NCBI GenBank assembly: GCA_028571685.1
Contig: CM053156.1
Coordinates: 89,283,049 to 89,347,048 of the forward strand
Direction of reading: 5' to 3'
Length of the DNA: 64,000 bases
From: Heterohyrax brucei
Taxonomy: Eukaryota; Chordata; Mammalia; Hyracoidea; Procaviidae
In this document: piece after piece, positions 1-10,340 of the stretch
Position numbering within the stretch: the stretch's first letter is position 1
Layout: the number at the start of each line of letters is the position of its first letter
The notes under the pieces: generated by a model
Databases searched by the model: none
The model's input: the letters and a program-made list of their open reading frames with translations, nothing else
Told to the model about the DNA's origin: nothing
Translations under genes and position numbers: made by a program

Positions 1-122
1 TTTGGAGACCAAAAAAACAAAAAGAAAGATAATGGCAGCATTCGAAGGCTGTCAAGGAGTATCCCAAGTGAGAAGAGGGCCACTGAGGTCTAAGGTCACT
101 GTGGCAGCTGTTACTGAGTACA

Positions 123-200
123 GTGATGATGGTGAGCGGCGGTCGTGATGATGACATTGATGGTGATGGTGGCGATGGCGGTGATGGTGGGGATGGTGAT
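123..200. repeat. GRTGAY minisatellite, left part
   Basis: Short run of GGTGATGGTGGCGATGGC-type trinucleotide-based repeats. It is the left part of the array that resumes at 719; the two parts are separated by a solo LTR. The G+T+A bias of the plus strand leaves the minus strand free of stops, which produces spurious His-rich reading frames. Confidence 0.85.
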
Positions 201-718
201 TGCCATGGATTGAATCGTGTCCCCCCCAAAAATATGTGTAGTAATTCGCCTGGGCCAGAATTCCCTGTATTCTATGGTTGTCCTCCATTTTGTGATTTTG
301 CTGTGCTGTGTATTAAAGGATTAGGGTGGGACTGGAAATCCCTCTATAGGGTCTCCTGCCTGCGCCACAGTAAAGGGAGTTTCCGTGGAGTGTGGCTTGC
401 ACCACCCTTTATCTTTTTACCCTACAAGAGATAAAAGGGAAGCAGGCAGAGAATTGGGAACCTCACACCACCAAGAAAGTAGCGCCGGGAGAAGAGCGCG
501 TCCTTCAGACCTGAGGTTCCTGTGCTGAGACGCTCCCTGGACAAAGACTGATGCAGCACCGGACCGTCCTCCTGAGCTGACGGGGCAAGGCCTTCCCGCA
601 GCGTGGACGCCCTGAATATGGGCTTGTAGCCTGCTGGGCTGCGTAAGAATAAACTTTCCTCTCTTAAAGCCGTCCACTCGTGATAACTCTGTTAGAGTGG
701 CCCTAGCAGACTAAAGTA
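201..718 (+). mobile_element. MaLR-like solo LTR inside the minisatellite
   Basis: Begins TGCCATGGATTGAATCGTGT and ends near CCCTAGCAGACTAAAGTA. It carries an AATAAA at about 650 (AAGAATAAACTTTCC), as expected of an LTR polyadenylation region. Two more copies lie at 14963-15399 (+) and 35520-35977 (-). Ends, length (about 440-520 bp) and the closing TTAGAG..CCTAG..ACTA motif resemble mammalian ERVL-MaLR LTRs. No internal retroviral sequence flanks it, so it is a solo LTR. Flanking pentamers GTGAT and GGGAT may be a decayed target duplication. The exact family name is not assigned. Confidence 0.7.
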
Positions 719-1400
719 GGGATGATGGCGATGATGGTGATGGCAGTGGTGGTGACGGTGGTTTCGTGGTGATGGCGGTGATGCTGGTGATGCTGGTGAT
801 GACGGTGATGGTGGTGACAGCGATAGTGGTGACGGCAGTGATGGTGGTGACGGTGGTGATGCTGGTGATGGTGGTGACTGCAGTGATGGCGGTGATGGCA
901 GTGGCGGTGGTGATGCTGGTGACAACGGTGATGGCGGTGACGGCGATGATGACGGTGACGGCGGTGACGATGGTGATGGTGGTGATGCTGGTGATGGTGA
1001 CGGTGGTGACGGCGGTGGCGGTGGTGATGCGGATGATGACGTGATGGCGGTGATGGCGGTGATGGTGGTGGTGATGGTGGTGACGGTGGCGGTGATGGTG
1101 GTGATGCTGGTGATGGTGGTGATGGTGGTGAGAGTGGTGACGGTGGTGATGCTGGTGATGATGGTGACGGCGGTGACGGCGATGATGACGGTGACGGCGG
1201 TGACGGCAGTGACGACGGTGATGGCGGTGACGCTGGTGATGGTGGTGACGGTGGTGACGGCGGTGGCGGTGGTGATGCGGATGATGACAGTGACGGTGGT
1301 GATGGCGGTGATGGTGGTGATGGTGGCAGTGATGGTGGTGGTGGCTGTGATGGTGACAACGGTGATGATGAATATGATGACAGTAATGATTATGATGATA
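719..1400. repeat. GRTGAY minisatellite, main array
   Basis: About 680 bp of interrupted GGTGATGGT/GGTGACGGC/GATGCTGGT triplet-based repeat with no fixed short unit. Larger blocks recur: a 36-bp block at 933-968 recurs near 1169, and a 33-bp block at 1008-1040 recurs at 1256-1288. This indicates a higher-order duplication of about 236-248 bp. The array decays at 1360-1400 into GATGATGAATATGATGAC. Open frames of more than 200 codons on the minus strand (Ser/Pro- or His-rich) are artefacts of the repeat. Confidence 0.9.
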
Positions 1401-1404
1401 TGAA

Positions 1405-3215
1405 GCTAGAGTCTGGGGAAGCTTCTCATAGAGCAGGTTTGACAAACTTCAGCCCATGGAATAAGTCTGGCCTCGCTATCTGTTTTGTCATATAAAATTT
1501 TACTGGCACAGATAGAACGAAAAGGATGAGCGTGCTGACACCAGGCAAGAAGAGCAGAAGTAGTGGCAGACAGGCGGGCACGCAAATTTAATTTGAACTG
1601 TATACTTTCATTTAATCACAATTGAAAAAAAAGTTTCCTTGGAACACAGCCACACCCACCTGGTTTCACATCGTCTTTCTGTGGCTGCCTTCCTTCTACA
1701 AAAGCCAAGTTAAGTAACTGCAGCGGGGACTGTAAGGCCAGCAAAACTGTAATATTCACTGTCTGACCTTTGACAGGAAGTGCTTACTGAGCCCTGTTGT
1801 AAAGGAAGGAAGGTCGGACCCAGCCACATCATCTGCCTGTTTTGCCAAGCATCTGTGCATACAAAGACCACTTAGCAGGCTTCTTAAAACCAGAGTGCTG
1901 GGCCCACCCAACAGAGATTATGACACATTAGGCTTGGAGTTGGTCTCCAAGTGAGAGAGATTCAGGGGATCCGTGGACAATTATTTGAAAATACCTCTTG
2001 AAATACAGAAAATACTTCCACATACTCTTCTTATAAACTCACCTAGGGTGTTAAAACAGTGTTAAGTATCTGTAATCCTAAATAGTCTGTAAGCAAGAGT
2101 TTCACTTTATCTAGAGATGTTGGGAACAAAGATTGATGAAAAGCTTCCAAGTTCAGCATTACATAAACTCGCAGTGAACTAAGCCAGCTAATCCTGCTTG
2201 ACAAATAAACTTCTTTAAGTCGCCTGCACCACTCAGGGTTCAGTCACTTAAATTTGTCAGCCCTTGAGTAGACCGGCTGGAGAAAAGAATCCTTTGTCTT
2301 TAAGAGATTTACCATGGCATTTTCCAGGAGAGGTTGGGTACTCCCTGCTTCCTCAGTAGGGCAGTGAATTATCTGGCTCTGAAACTCATTCTTTCCAGGA
2401 ACCATGCCTTTCAGGTTGCGAAGTTTTCTTTTCTGGGGTTATCGTAAAGAGATACAGCTAAATTTTATTCTTCTTCATACCATCCAACGTGAGTTACAGT
2501 CTCCATCTCAAGCAGCAACACTACCAATCTATCGCCATTGAAAACGGTCTGAAAGAGCTTAATTTAGGTAACACATTCACGTCCTTTGGAATCAGCTCCT
2601 CCGTGATTTGCTTCTCGGCTTCCGTGCCACAGGATGACTGGGAACCTCTGTGAAGCAGGTATTCCAGACTCCCAGGTGGCACACCTGAAGTCTGAGCTGA
2701 CTTGTCACCAGATGAAAGGACTAGATAGGGTACAGATACCCAAGTGCTGTGACTTCAGATCGGTGTTCTCAGTAAGAGACAGACAGCACTGAGAGGAGAT
2801 TTCCATCATTCTCCAGAAAGAGGCAATGGGCCAACAAGGCTCCAGCGATCGCCCTTTCTCCGGCTTCTATTGTGTGTAAATCCGTAGGCAAGAGGGAGAT
2901 GCCATTCCCGGATTAGTCACCCGTAAAGGTGAAGACAATGAGACATTTGTAAAACCCAGAAAGGTTGCTTTTGATACTTACAGTAGACATTAGAGTTGAT
3001 AGGTAATGAAAAATGGCAGACATGCTGAGGGAAAACATACTTCAATTTGATAAAGAGGCTTTACGGAACACAACGTAAGTGTTTGAATTGAAGGAGATAC
3101 AGCACAGCCCAGCGAAAGGGGGACCGCTGAGTGGTCAGTGGCTCTGTTTGCAGATGAAACGCCCTTCTGAGCAGCCTCATTGCCTGCCCCTCGTTGTATG
3201 TGGACATCCATCCTC
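1405..3215. other. Single-copy or anciently degraded DNA
   Basis: No recognisable exon, RNA gene or young repeat. A segment near 1885-1960 (GTGCTGGGCCCACCC) loosely recalls hAT-Charlie MER5-type repeats but is too decayed to call. A+T is moderate. Confidence 0.5.
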
Positions 3216-3219
3216 GTTG

Positions 3220-3485
3220 AAATCTTTCTTGGAAGAAATACTGTCAAAATGGTCCTTAGAAGCAAGGATGGTGAGTCTTTGTCTCACTACTTTGTACACC
3301 TTATCAGAAGGATCAGGCACTGGGAGACATCATTCTTGACAAAGGAGAGAGTGAGTGAAAAAGAGGAAGATCCTCAACGAGTTGGATTGGCTGAGTGGCT
3401 GCACCCATGGGCTCAAACACAGCAATGTTTGTATAGATGGTGCTGGACTAGGTGGTGTTTCACTCGACCGTAGTCTCTAAGGATG
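3220..3485 (+). mobile_element. RTE LINE 3' fragment
   Basis: 5'-truncated RTE-clade LINE. Starts at TTTCTTGGAAGAAATACTGT and includes CCTTAGAAGCAAGGATGGTG, which recurs in most RTE copies of this window. The 3' end is degraded and is followed by another copy at 3498. Confidence 0.75.
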
Positions 3486-3497
3486 GACACCTGTGAA

Positions 3498-3855
3498 TCG
3501 TGGTGTTGGAGAAGAATATTGAACATGCCATGGACTGCCAAAAGAACAAACAAATCTGTCTGGAAGAGGTACAACCAGAGTGCTCCTCGGAAGCAAGGAT
3601 GGTGAGACTATGTCTTACCTCCCTTGGACGTGTTGTCAGGAGGAATCAGTCCCTGGAGAAGGACGTCATGCTAGGTAAAGTAGAGGGTCAGTGAAAAAGA
3701 AGACCCTCAAGGAGATGGATTCAGACACAGTGGCTGCAACAATGGGCACCGTGAGAATGTTTGTGGGCATGACACAGGGCTGGGCAGGGTTTCGTTCTGT
3801 TGTTCAGAGGGTCGCTATAAGTCTGAACTGACTACAGCGTCTAACAACAACATGG
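3498..3855 (+). mobile_element. RTE LINE 3' fragment
   Basis: Starts at GGAGAAGAATATTGAACATG, continues through the AGAACAAACAAATCTGTCTG block, and ends with GGGTCGCTATAAGTCTGAAC and the TAACAACAACA tail typical of these RTE 3' ends. Same orientation as the fragment immediately upstream. Confidence 0.85.
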
Positions 3856-4534
3856 ATTGAAACCAACTCAGTGGTGTAACAACATCTTCATTGCAAAACA
3901 CATGTTATAGCTGTGTATACAATTAACTTATGTTCATTGCTGTGTGTGTTTATTGCAATGCGTGTGTATTCAGAGAATGCAGAAAGTTATAAGGAGTAAA
4001 ATATCTGCAAACTCTGACACACAAATAGAGCCACATTAATATTTCACTTTTTATATCCTTCTTGGCTGTTGCTTACACACAAATGTGCATCTAGATAGGG
4101 ATATTCATAGATCACAAATTAGATCTCATCCTTCTTAGCAACTGATTTTTTATCTGAGCAATATCTCATGGGAGCATTTTCAAATCAATAACTCTGGGAT
4201 TTTATTACCATTTTTGGATGCTGACGTGGTGTTCCATTGTATGACTCCACTATAATTTCTACAATCAATCTTTTATTGGTGACATTTAAGTTGTTACCAA
4301 GCTTTTTATTTTGTAAGTAGAGCTCTGGTGAGCCACCTGTCATATACCAGTCAGACTCTTTGTCCAGTACTTTTTTTTTTAGCGACAAAGCTATGTGACA
4401 GTGAGACTCAGCTGTACCCCCAGGCTTTCCATCTAGCCCCACTACAGCAGCACTGGCTGGTGGCTTCTGTACACTGTGAGAAATTCCCAACTAGACTGAT
4501 TCCGTGTCCCTTTCAGAGGCTGCATCTCTTCAGC
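3856..4534. other. A+T-rich unassigned DNA
   Basis: No gene seen. The 3950-4330 part (GTGACATTTAAGTTGTTACC, TGTATGACTCCACTATAATT) has the texture of an old LINE 3' region on the minus strand, but I cannot assign a family. Confidence 0.4.
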
Positions 4535-4800
4535 CTGTTGTTGTTAATTACCACTGAGTGGGTTTCAATTCACAGTGACCCCAAGTCCAACCAATCAAAG
4601 GGGTCCCATTCTGCACGCCTTTACCACCTGTGGTGCGTTTGAGTCCACTGAGGTCATCATTGTGTATGCCCAGTGCCTTTGCACCTAGCTGATTCGTTTT
4701 TATTGTTAGATCCAACAACATTCTGTTTTGATCTACAGGTTTCCGTTGGCAGTTGTTCAGACATAGATTGCCAGGCTTTTTTTCCTAGTCTTCAGCCTCT
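4535..4800 (-). mobile_element. Possible headless copy of the tRNA-Gly SINE
   Basis: On the plus strand it opens with CCTGTTGTTGTTAATTACCA and TTCAATTCACAGTGACCCCA, an RTE-like 3' end in reverse. It later reads GTTCAGACATAGATTGCCAG and CTTTTTTTCCTAGTCTTCAG, which aligns with the body of the SINEs at 28515 and 51845. No tRNA-like head is seen. Low-to-moderate confidence. Confidence 0.4.
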
Positions 4801-4909
4801 AGCCCTCCATTTCCGGACATGTAGGGCTGTCTACACTGTCTCAGTTCCTGTCTTTGCCGTCCTCTGAAGCCACTTCCTTCCATGGGCTGTTACCTGTTCT
4901 TCCCAGTAA

Positions 4910-5107
4910 GGAGCCCTGGTGGCACAGTGGTTCAACACTCTGCTGCTAACCTAAAGGTCAGTGGTTCAAAACCAGCAGGTGCTCTGCAGGGTACAGATGT
5001 GGCAGTCAGCTTCCATAAAGATTATAGCCTTTGAAACGATATGGAGAACTTCTGTTCTCTACTCTAGGGTCACTATGAGTTGGAACCAACTTGGCAGCAT
5101 TTTGGTT
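4910..5107 (+). mobile_element. AfroSINE (long form)
   Basis: Starts GGAGCCCTGGTGGCACAGTG and ends TTGGAACCAACTTGGCAGCA. It contains the optional middle block GCTTCCATAAAGATTATAGC that distinguishes the roughly 195-bp form from the 150-bp form. One of the clearest copies in the window. Confidence 0.92.
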
Positions 5108-5261
5108 TCTTGCTACTTTCCAGGAGCAATGTCTGGGATTTGACTGCAGGAAATTATTCTTTGCAGCTCTGTAAGACAAACAGGGCTGCTTCCTGCAGGT
5201 CAGGAGTCACACTGCTCCTCAAGGACACAGCTTTAACAGGAGAAACTAAAATTGGGGTGTA

Positions 5262-5363
5262 ACTCATTCCTGGATGACTCAGGACTGGGTAGCATCTCGT
5301 TCTTTAGTACGCGGGGTAGCTATGAATCAGAACCAACTAGACAGCACCTAACAACAACAAGAA
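5262..5363 (+). mobile_element. RTE 3' tail fragment
   Basis: Only the extreme 3' end survives: GTAGCTATGAATCAGAACCA followed by CACCTAACAACAACAA. It shows the RTE tail that AfroSINEs share. Confidence 0.75.
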
Positions 5364-5576
5364 GCTCCACCCTCATTCCCAAAGGCTGCCGGGGGCTGGT
5401 GTCTCAGAAATCCTCCTGAAGGAAACATGGCAGCATCTGCCTACTCACTGGAAACCTGAGGGTGGAAAAGCAGAAGCCCGGATGTTCTGAAAAGTGTGCA
5501 TCACGCTCTCCAGAACTCTCCCCCCCTGCACACCCATGCCTAGGCTCCATCCGCCTGGGGCCACGTACTGGTTGTT

Positions 5577-5750
5577 TCATGCCATTGGGTTGGTTCCGAC
5601 TCATGGCAACCCCAGGTGACAGAGAAGAACTTCCCCATAGGGTTTGCTAGGCTGTGACCGTTACAGGAGCAGCCTGACACATCTCCCTCCTAGAGAATGG
5701 CTACTGGGTTCCAACAGCCGAAGCCTTGGTCAGCTGCCAAGTGCTCACCT
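5577..5750 (-). mobile_element. AfroSINE (long form)
   Basis: Reverse orientation: GCCATTGGGTTGGTTCCGAC at the 3'-end side, CTTCCCCATAGGGTTTGCTA in the middle, and a decayed head around 5720-5748. Confidence 0.85.
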
Positions 5751-5972
5751 GTTGGCTGTCGGGGGCTCCTTCGTGGTCTTTAGCTTTAGAGACTCACTCA
5801 TCTCATTCATGACCAACAGCAGGCAGTTTATCTTCATACTGTGGCATCATATCACGTTTTAGGAAGGCATACAGGCCTCTAGGCCAAGTAAGTCTATATA
5901 TTGTTTGGCCTGCTTTTAGAGGCAACAGGAGAATGTTAACACTAAATTCTTTAAATTCTGTGTGATCCCACA

Positions 5973-6348
5973 TAGGAGGCCTGCCAGTTAAGTTCACAAA
6001 GTCGTCCTAAAAAAAGTGCTACATAACTCATTGCTGAATGTCACTATGGTCACCTTCGAGTTACTCCCCTTGGGAAGCTGTGCACCGACGCCAGTGCCTA
6101 GTCACCCTTCAAAGTAGTTTTGGGAACTCTTTCTGGAATGTCTACCAGAGCTGTCATCGTATGAGATGTGACAATTATGTTCATGAATTCATCCTGGAAT
6201 GAGTGCTTTGAAGGGCGGGCTAGGTGCTGGCACAGGTCCACAGCATCCCAAGGAGAATGCTTCGAAGGTGACTGTAGTGACATTCAGCAGTGAGGTGTGT
6301 AGCACCTTCTGTAGGATGAGTTTGTGAATTTAATTGTCAGGCCTCCTA
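5973..6348. mobile_element. Palindromic mariner-derived element, short copy
   Basis: Two arms of about 140 bp (5975-6114 and 6206-6346) are imperfect reverse complements. The left reads CTGCCAGTTAAGTTCACAAA and the reverse complement of the right reads CTGACAATTAAATTCACAAA. Both outer ends read TAGGAGGCC inwards, so a TA dinucleotide flanks each side, as expected for Tc1/mariner insertion. The arms match the ends of the longer copies at 38569 and 42910, which encode mariner transposase C-terminal residues. The 91-bp spacer holds a third terminal-repeat-like stretch at about 6168-6194 in the same orientation as the left end. Non-autonomous. Confidence 0.8.
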
Positions 6349-6349
6349 C

Positions 6350-7015
6350 CTGAAATGGGCAGACACCTAGAGCTCACAGTGCGGTCGTGGTTACACGAGC
6401 GGGAGCAGTGGAGGAGTCCTTGCTCTTAGTGCTGGGCTTCTGTAATTCTGGAGGAATAATCTGGAAAAAGGCATTGGTGATGGCTGGGTAGCAAGACGAG
6501 CATAATCCACATCACCAAAACGGCGACACTGCTGCACCAGCAGATGCTTTGTTGTGCGTGTGTTTGCCAGAATAAGGAGAAACGTTACGCAAACACAGTT
6601 GTTGAAACTGGACGATAATACGTGGATGTCTGTAATATGATTCTATTTTTGTGTATATTTAAACATTTCTGTACTAAAACATTTAACCAGGAAAGTAATC
6701 CAGATAAGCTTACCTGTGGAGATTTAATTACACTAATGGGTTTAAGAACAATTGTTCTGGGAAAGTAGTTGTGTTTCAAACTGCATCTTAAAAAACATCA
6801 ACATTAACTTCTGGCTGCTGATCGCATCATACACTATTTAGAAGCTTTGCAGCAGCGTTCCCTTTCTTCTTCCCACCGAGAAGGTCACTCTGTGGGAGAA
6901 GCTCACACAGCCTGCAGTCCAGGGGCTGGGACACCCCCAGGGACTGGGACATCTCCGGGGGCTGTGCTTCTTGGGGGCAGGGTACCTTTCACTTGGTTAA
7001 CATAGCCCTGCAGCA
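6350..7015. other. Unassigned, mostly A+T-rich DNA
   Basis: No gene. 6400-6780 (GGAGGAATAATCTGGAAAAA, TCTATTTTTGTGTATATTTA) has the feel of an old LINE 3' end but cannot be assigned. Confidence 0.4.
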
Positions 7016-7019
7016 GCCA

Positions 7020-7215
7020 GGGAAAGAGCAGAGGGCAAGGAGGAGGGTAGAGAGAGACAGAGGAGAGAAGGGAGGGCGGGGAGACAGAGGGCCAGAGTGG
7101 TGGAGATGGGAGAGGAGTGGACGGTGGAGGGGGAGCGCGCGGGGAGGTAGCAAGGGAGAGAGAGCGAGCGGGGAGGTAGCGAGGGAGAGGAGCGCGCCGG
7201 GAGGAGGAACAAGCA
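7020..7215. repeat. GA-rich low-complexity tract
   Basis: Purine-rich plus strand (GAGAGAGACAGAGGAGAGAA and similar), interrupted by CpG-rich pieces such as GAGCGCGCGGGGAGG. Several long minus-strand frames (Pro/Ser/Leu-rich) here are compositional artefacts. Confidence 0.8.
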
Positions 7216-8345
7216 GCAGACGGCCACGCGCACAGGTGTCCTCTCCCTGAAACACCCCACCTGCCACTCAGCTGGTGGGACGCCATGCACACTCCTGTCC
7301 CTCATGCAGGTTACTGTCCTGTACGTTGTTGAGATGCGCCTCTGACTGAGACGGTGGGCGCACAGACTCTTTTTGGAGCTCTCCAGAAGAGCTACAGCTG
7401 TGATCGTTTGGACAGGAAGGTCCAGGGGAGACAATGGCTCAGCTGCCCCCATGAGCTTCTCTCCTTCCTGGCCCCAAAGTCCTAGGAAGAAGGATGATTG
7501 CAGGGAGTGGGGGGGCCAGCATAGGTGGTGGCCGTGGCAGCTGCCTTCCAGAGGCATGATGGGATGCTGCCCACATGTCAGGCAGCTGTTACTTAGTTCA
7601 GCCGGAAACAAGGATGGAGAAGCCAAGGGGCTGTTTCTCCCTCCTCTCTGCTCATCCGCAGCCTCACCCCACCAGGGGCTCTGCCATCCTTGATGACTGG
7701 TACCTTCACTCGTGTCGCAGAGCCCCTTCCGGGTGCTGGAAATACACCACCCAGACCCACTTGTTCGGAAGGTGGTCTTCCCATGCGCACCTGCGGTGTC
7801 TGGATAGAAGGTGGGGAAAAGTACGCAGGGGTGGGGTAAGCGCATCCACCGTGTGTTGCTGATGAGGCACCTTCTTCAAGAAGAAGATGGATTGTCAGCC
7901 GGGTCCAGGCTCCGACAGCAATTATGACTCCACACCTGCAGCTTGTCAGTATGCAAAACCCACAGGTGCAAACCTGACTCCAGAGACACCCTTTAAACCA
8001 TGGGCTCCAAGCCAGTGGTGGTGCCTGCTTGGGCCAGGGAAGGCAGGCTGTGCAGAGCGCAGGTGGCAGTGCGGACTCTGCAGCGCTTTCTGCTTCCAGA
8101 CACCTCTTCTGGCTCCAAGAAGCCTGAGGCCATTTTCTGGATCGTTTCTGAATGACGTGCTGTATCACTGCAGTCCACGAACTAAAGGGATTGGAGAAGG
8201 GCTTGTTTGGTGCGTATTATGTTGAACATCTAACTCCCAGGAGAGAAGAAATCTATCCCAGCTTACGGGACAACTCTCTAGGGGCTGCATTTGACTCTCC
8301 ACCCAGCTTCAGGATGCATTACGTACATTCTGGCCACATGTGACC
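7216..8345. other. Single-copy GC-moderate DNA
   Basis: Open frames of 190-280 codons cross this stretch on the minus strand. They overlap the GA-rich tract, lack any recognisable domain, and compete with similar plus-strand frames. No exon is supported. Confidence 0.5.
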
Positions 8346-8838
8346 AAAGGTACCTGTAAAAACACACGCAGAACCCCAGTCCATTGCTAGTGGGAATGCA
8401 AAATGGTGCAGATGCTGCGAAAAATCACTTGATGGCTCCTCAAAAAGTTAAACATAAAAGTACCACATGACTCAATATTTTTACTCCTAGATATATACCC
8501 AGGAAACTTGAAAACGGGGACCAGGGGTCCATATGTCAGCATTCACTGCAGCAGTGCTCACAGCGGTGAAAATGGACACAACCCAGTGTCCATCCAAATG
8601 AATGGACGCATGCGATGCAGCTGGTCCACCCCTACAATGGAATATTATGCAGCCGTGAAGAGATGTGAGGCCCAGCCCCCATGTGATGAACTTTGAAAAC
8701 ATTGTGCTGAGTGAAATAAGTCAGAGGAAAAAGAACAAATACTGTATGATCCCACTTACTTGAAATAATAAGAATAGATGAATGCATTGAAACCACGGTT
8801 TGTCAGTGCTTGCCGGGGGTAGGTGAAAGGAGAGAAGG
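8346..8838 (+). mobile_element. L1 LINE 3' end (L1M-type)
   Basis: Order and wording match the mammalian L1 ORF2 end and 3' UTR: TGGGAATGCAAAATGGTGCA, TCCTCAAAAAGTTAAACATA, CAATGGAATATTATGCAGCC, GAGTGAAATAAGTCAGAGGA, ACTGTATGATCCCACTTACT. Heavily 5'-truncated and mutated, so an old subfamily. Confidence 0.85.
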
Positions 8839-8839
8839 G

Positions 8840-9015
8840 TACTCTCTTAATCTGGGTTCTCTAGAGAACAAAACCAATGAGACATCTATCCATCTACCTA
8901 CCTACCTACCTATCATCTAGCTATAATCTGACATCTGTCTTTGTACGTCTATCATCCAGTTACCTGTGTATCTATCAGCCTATCTCTCTGTTGTCTTTGC
9001 TGGCATATGGATGTT
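8840..9015 (+). mobile_element. Old interspersed repeat, left part, with CTAC simple repeat
   Basis: Starts TAATCTGGGTTCTCTAGAGA, a common start of an old mammalian interspersed repeat, then passes into CTACCTACCTACC and ATCTATC-type simple repeats. The matching other end appears to lie at 11640-12025, beyond the RTE insertion. Family name not assigned. Confidence 0.5.
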
Positions 9016-9019
9016 ATCC

Positions 9020-9183
9020 AGTCACTGACAGTTTTCAACTTAAGGACAGATCTTGAAATATCCTTTTTGGCAGTGAGTGTAACACCATTTCTCTTCAATT
9101 TGACATTCCTGGCATAGCAGATAATATGACTATCTGATTCAAAATGCCCAATATCAGTCCATTTCACCTCAGTAATGCCTAGG
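9020..9183 (-). pseudogene. RTE endonuclease segment, inverted
   Basis: Minus-strand translation includes KWTDIGHFESDSHIICYA and VKLKRNGVTLTAKKDISRSV. These fit the stretch of RTE/BovB-type AP endonuclease just before the IQVYAPT block. The next segment in protein order lies in plus orientation from 9186, so the inversion junction is at about 9184-9186. A few codons between the two blocks are missing. Confidence 0.7.
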
Positions 9184-9185
9184 AA

Positions 9186-9560
9186 GATAAATTAGTACTC
9201 TTTAGTTCAAATTTATGCACCAATCACTAATGTTAAAGATGAAGAAATTGAAGATTTTTGCCCCCAATTTCTGCAGTTTGAAATTCGTAATATGTCCAAT
9301 CAACGTGCATTGATAATTACTGGTGATCAGGATGCAAAGTTTGGAAGCAAAGAAGGAACAGTAACTGGAAAATACAGCATCAGTGACAGAAATGATGCTG
9401 GAGGTTAAATGATAGACTTTTTACAACCAGTGTCTTATTCACTGGAAGTGCCTTATTTTCAACAACATGAAGAGCAGCTGTACATGTGGACCTCACCTGA
9501 TGGGGTACAGAGGACTCAAATTGACTACATCTGTCCAGAGATGTGGTGGAGACGTTAAGT
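9186..9560 (+). pseudogene. RTE endonuclease segment
   Basis: A plus-strand frame gives IYAPITNVKDEEIEDFCPQF and then ALIITGDQDAKFGSKEG. The GDQDAKFG stretch corresponds to the GDWNAKVG motif of RTE-clade endonucleases, with the W changed. It breaks into stops soon after (TTAAATGATAG near 9405). Confidence 0.75.
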
Positions 9561-9782
9561 ATCATCAGTCCGGACAAGACTGGGGGCTGATGGTAGAACA
9601 CAGTGGTGAAGCTGTAGAAAGTTAAAGCGAGTCGGCAGGAGCCCAAGTACCACCCAGAGCATATTCCACCTAAATGTATAGAGTGTCTTAAGAACAGGCT
9701 TTGACACGTAGAGTACTGATGACTGTAGACCAGATGACTCATGGGACATCGTTGACGACTTCATACCTGAGAAAAGTAAAAA

Positions 9783-10340
9783 GTGAGTAAAAAGAAAGAA
9801 AAAAGACCAAAATGGACGTCAGAAGAGACTCTCGAACTCAGAGCATACAAAACCAAAGGAAGCAAGGACAAAGAGTTGAACAAAAGATTTCAAAGGGCTG
9901 CTCAAGAAGGCAAAATAAAATATTGCAATGACATGTGCAAAGAGCTGGAGATGAAAAACCGAAAGAGAAGACATGCTTGATATTTCTCAAGTTGAGAAAA
10001 GCGAAGGAAAACTTCAAGCCCCAAGTTGCAATGGTAAAGGATTCTGTGGGGAAAATGTTACATGGTCAGGAAGCACTAACAGAAGCTGGCAGGGACATAC
10101 AGCGTCACTGTACCAGAAGAGCTGGTGATGTTCAGCGGTTGCAGCAGGCAACCTGCGATCATGAACGAGTGGTAATGAAGGGTGAGGCACAAGCTACGCT
10201 GAAAACCCTGGTGAAAAGTGAACCTCCGGGAACTGACAGAATACCAAATGAGAGGTTGCAACAAACGGAAGCAATTCTAGAAGGCTTCACTCAACTGTGC
10301 CAACAAATTTGGAAGACCGTTACCCGGACAACTGACTAGA
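9783..10340 (+). pseudogene. RTE linker between endonuclease and RT
   Basis: Two overlapping open stretches (9783-9980, 9935-10339) are Lys/Arg/Glu-rich: KKEKRPKWTSEETLELRAYK and LNKRFQRAAQEGKIKYCNDM resemble the basic linker of RTE/BovB ORF2 (EETL..K.KG..). A frameshift separates them near 9960. The second holds a run with ERLQQTEAILEGFTQLCQQI just ahead of the RT domain. Confidence 0.7.

Noticed and set aside
703-1445. Minus-strand frames of 218 and 244 codons
   Set aside because: They lie in the GRTGAY array; the repeat has no stops in these frames and gives only Ser/Pro, His or Ile/Thr runs.
1885-1960. MER5-type repeat
   Set aside because: Only the GTGCTGGGCCCACCC phrase fits; the rest is too divergent to support a call.
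6997-7845. 282-codon minus-strand frame
   Set aside because: Part lies in the GA-rich tract and the rest has no domain; overlapping plus-strand frames are equally open.
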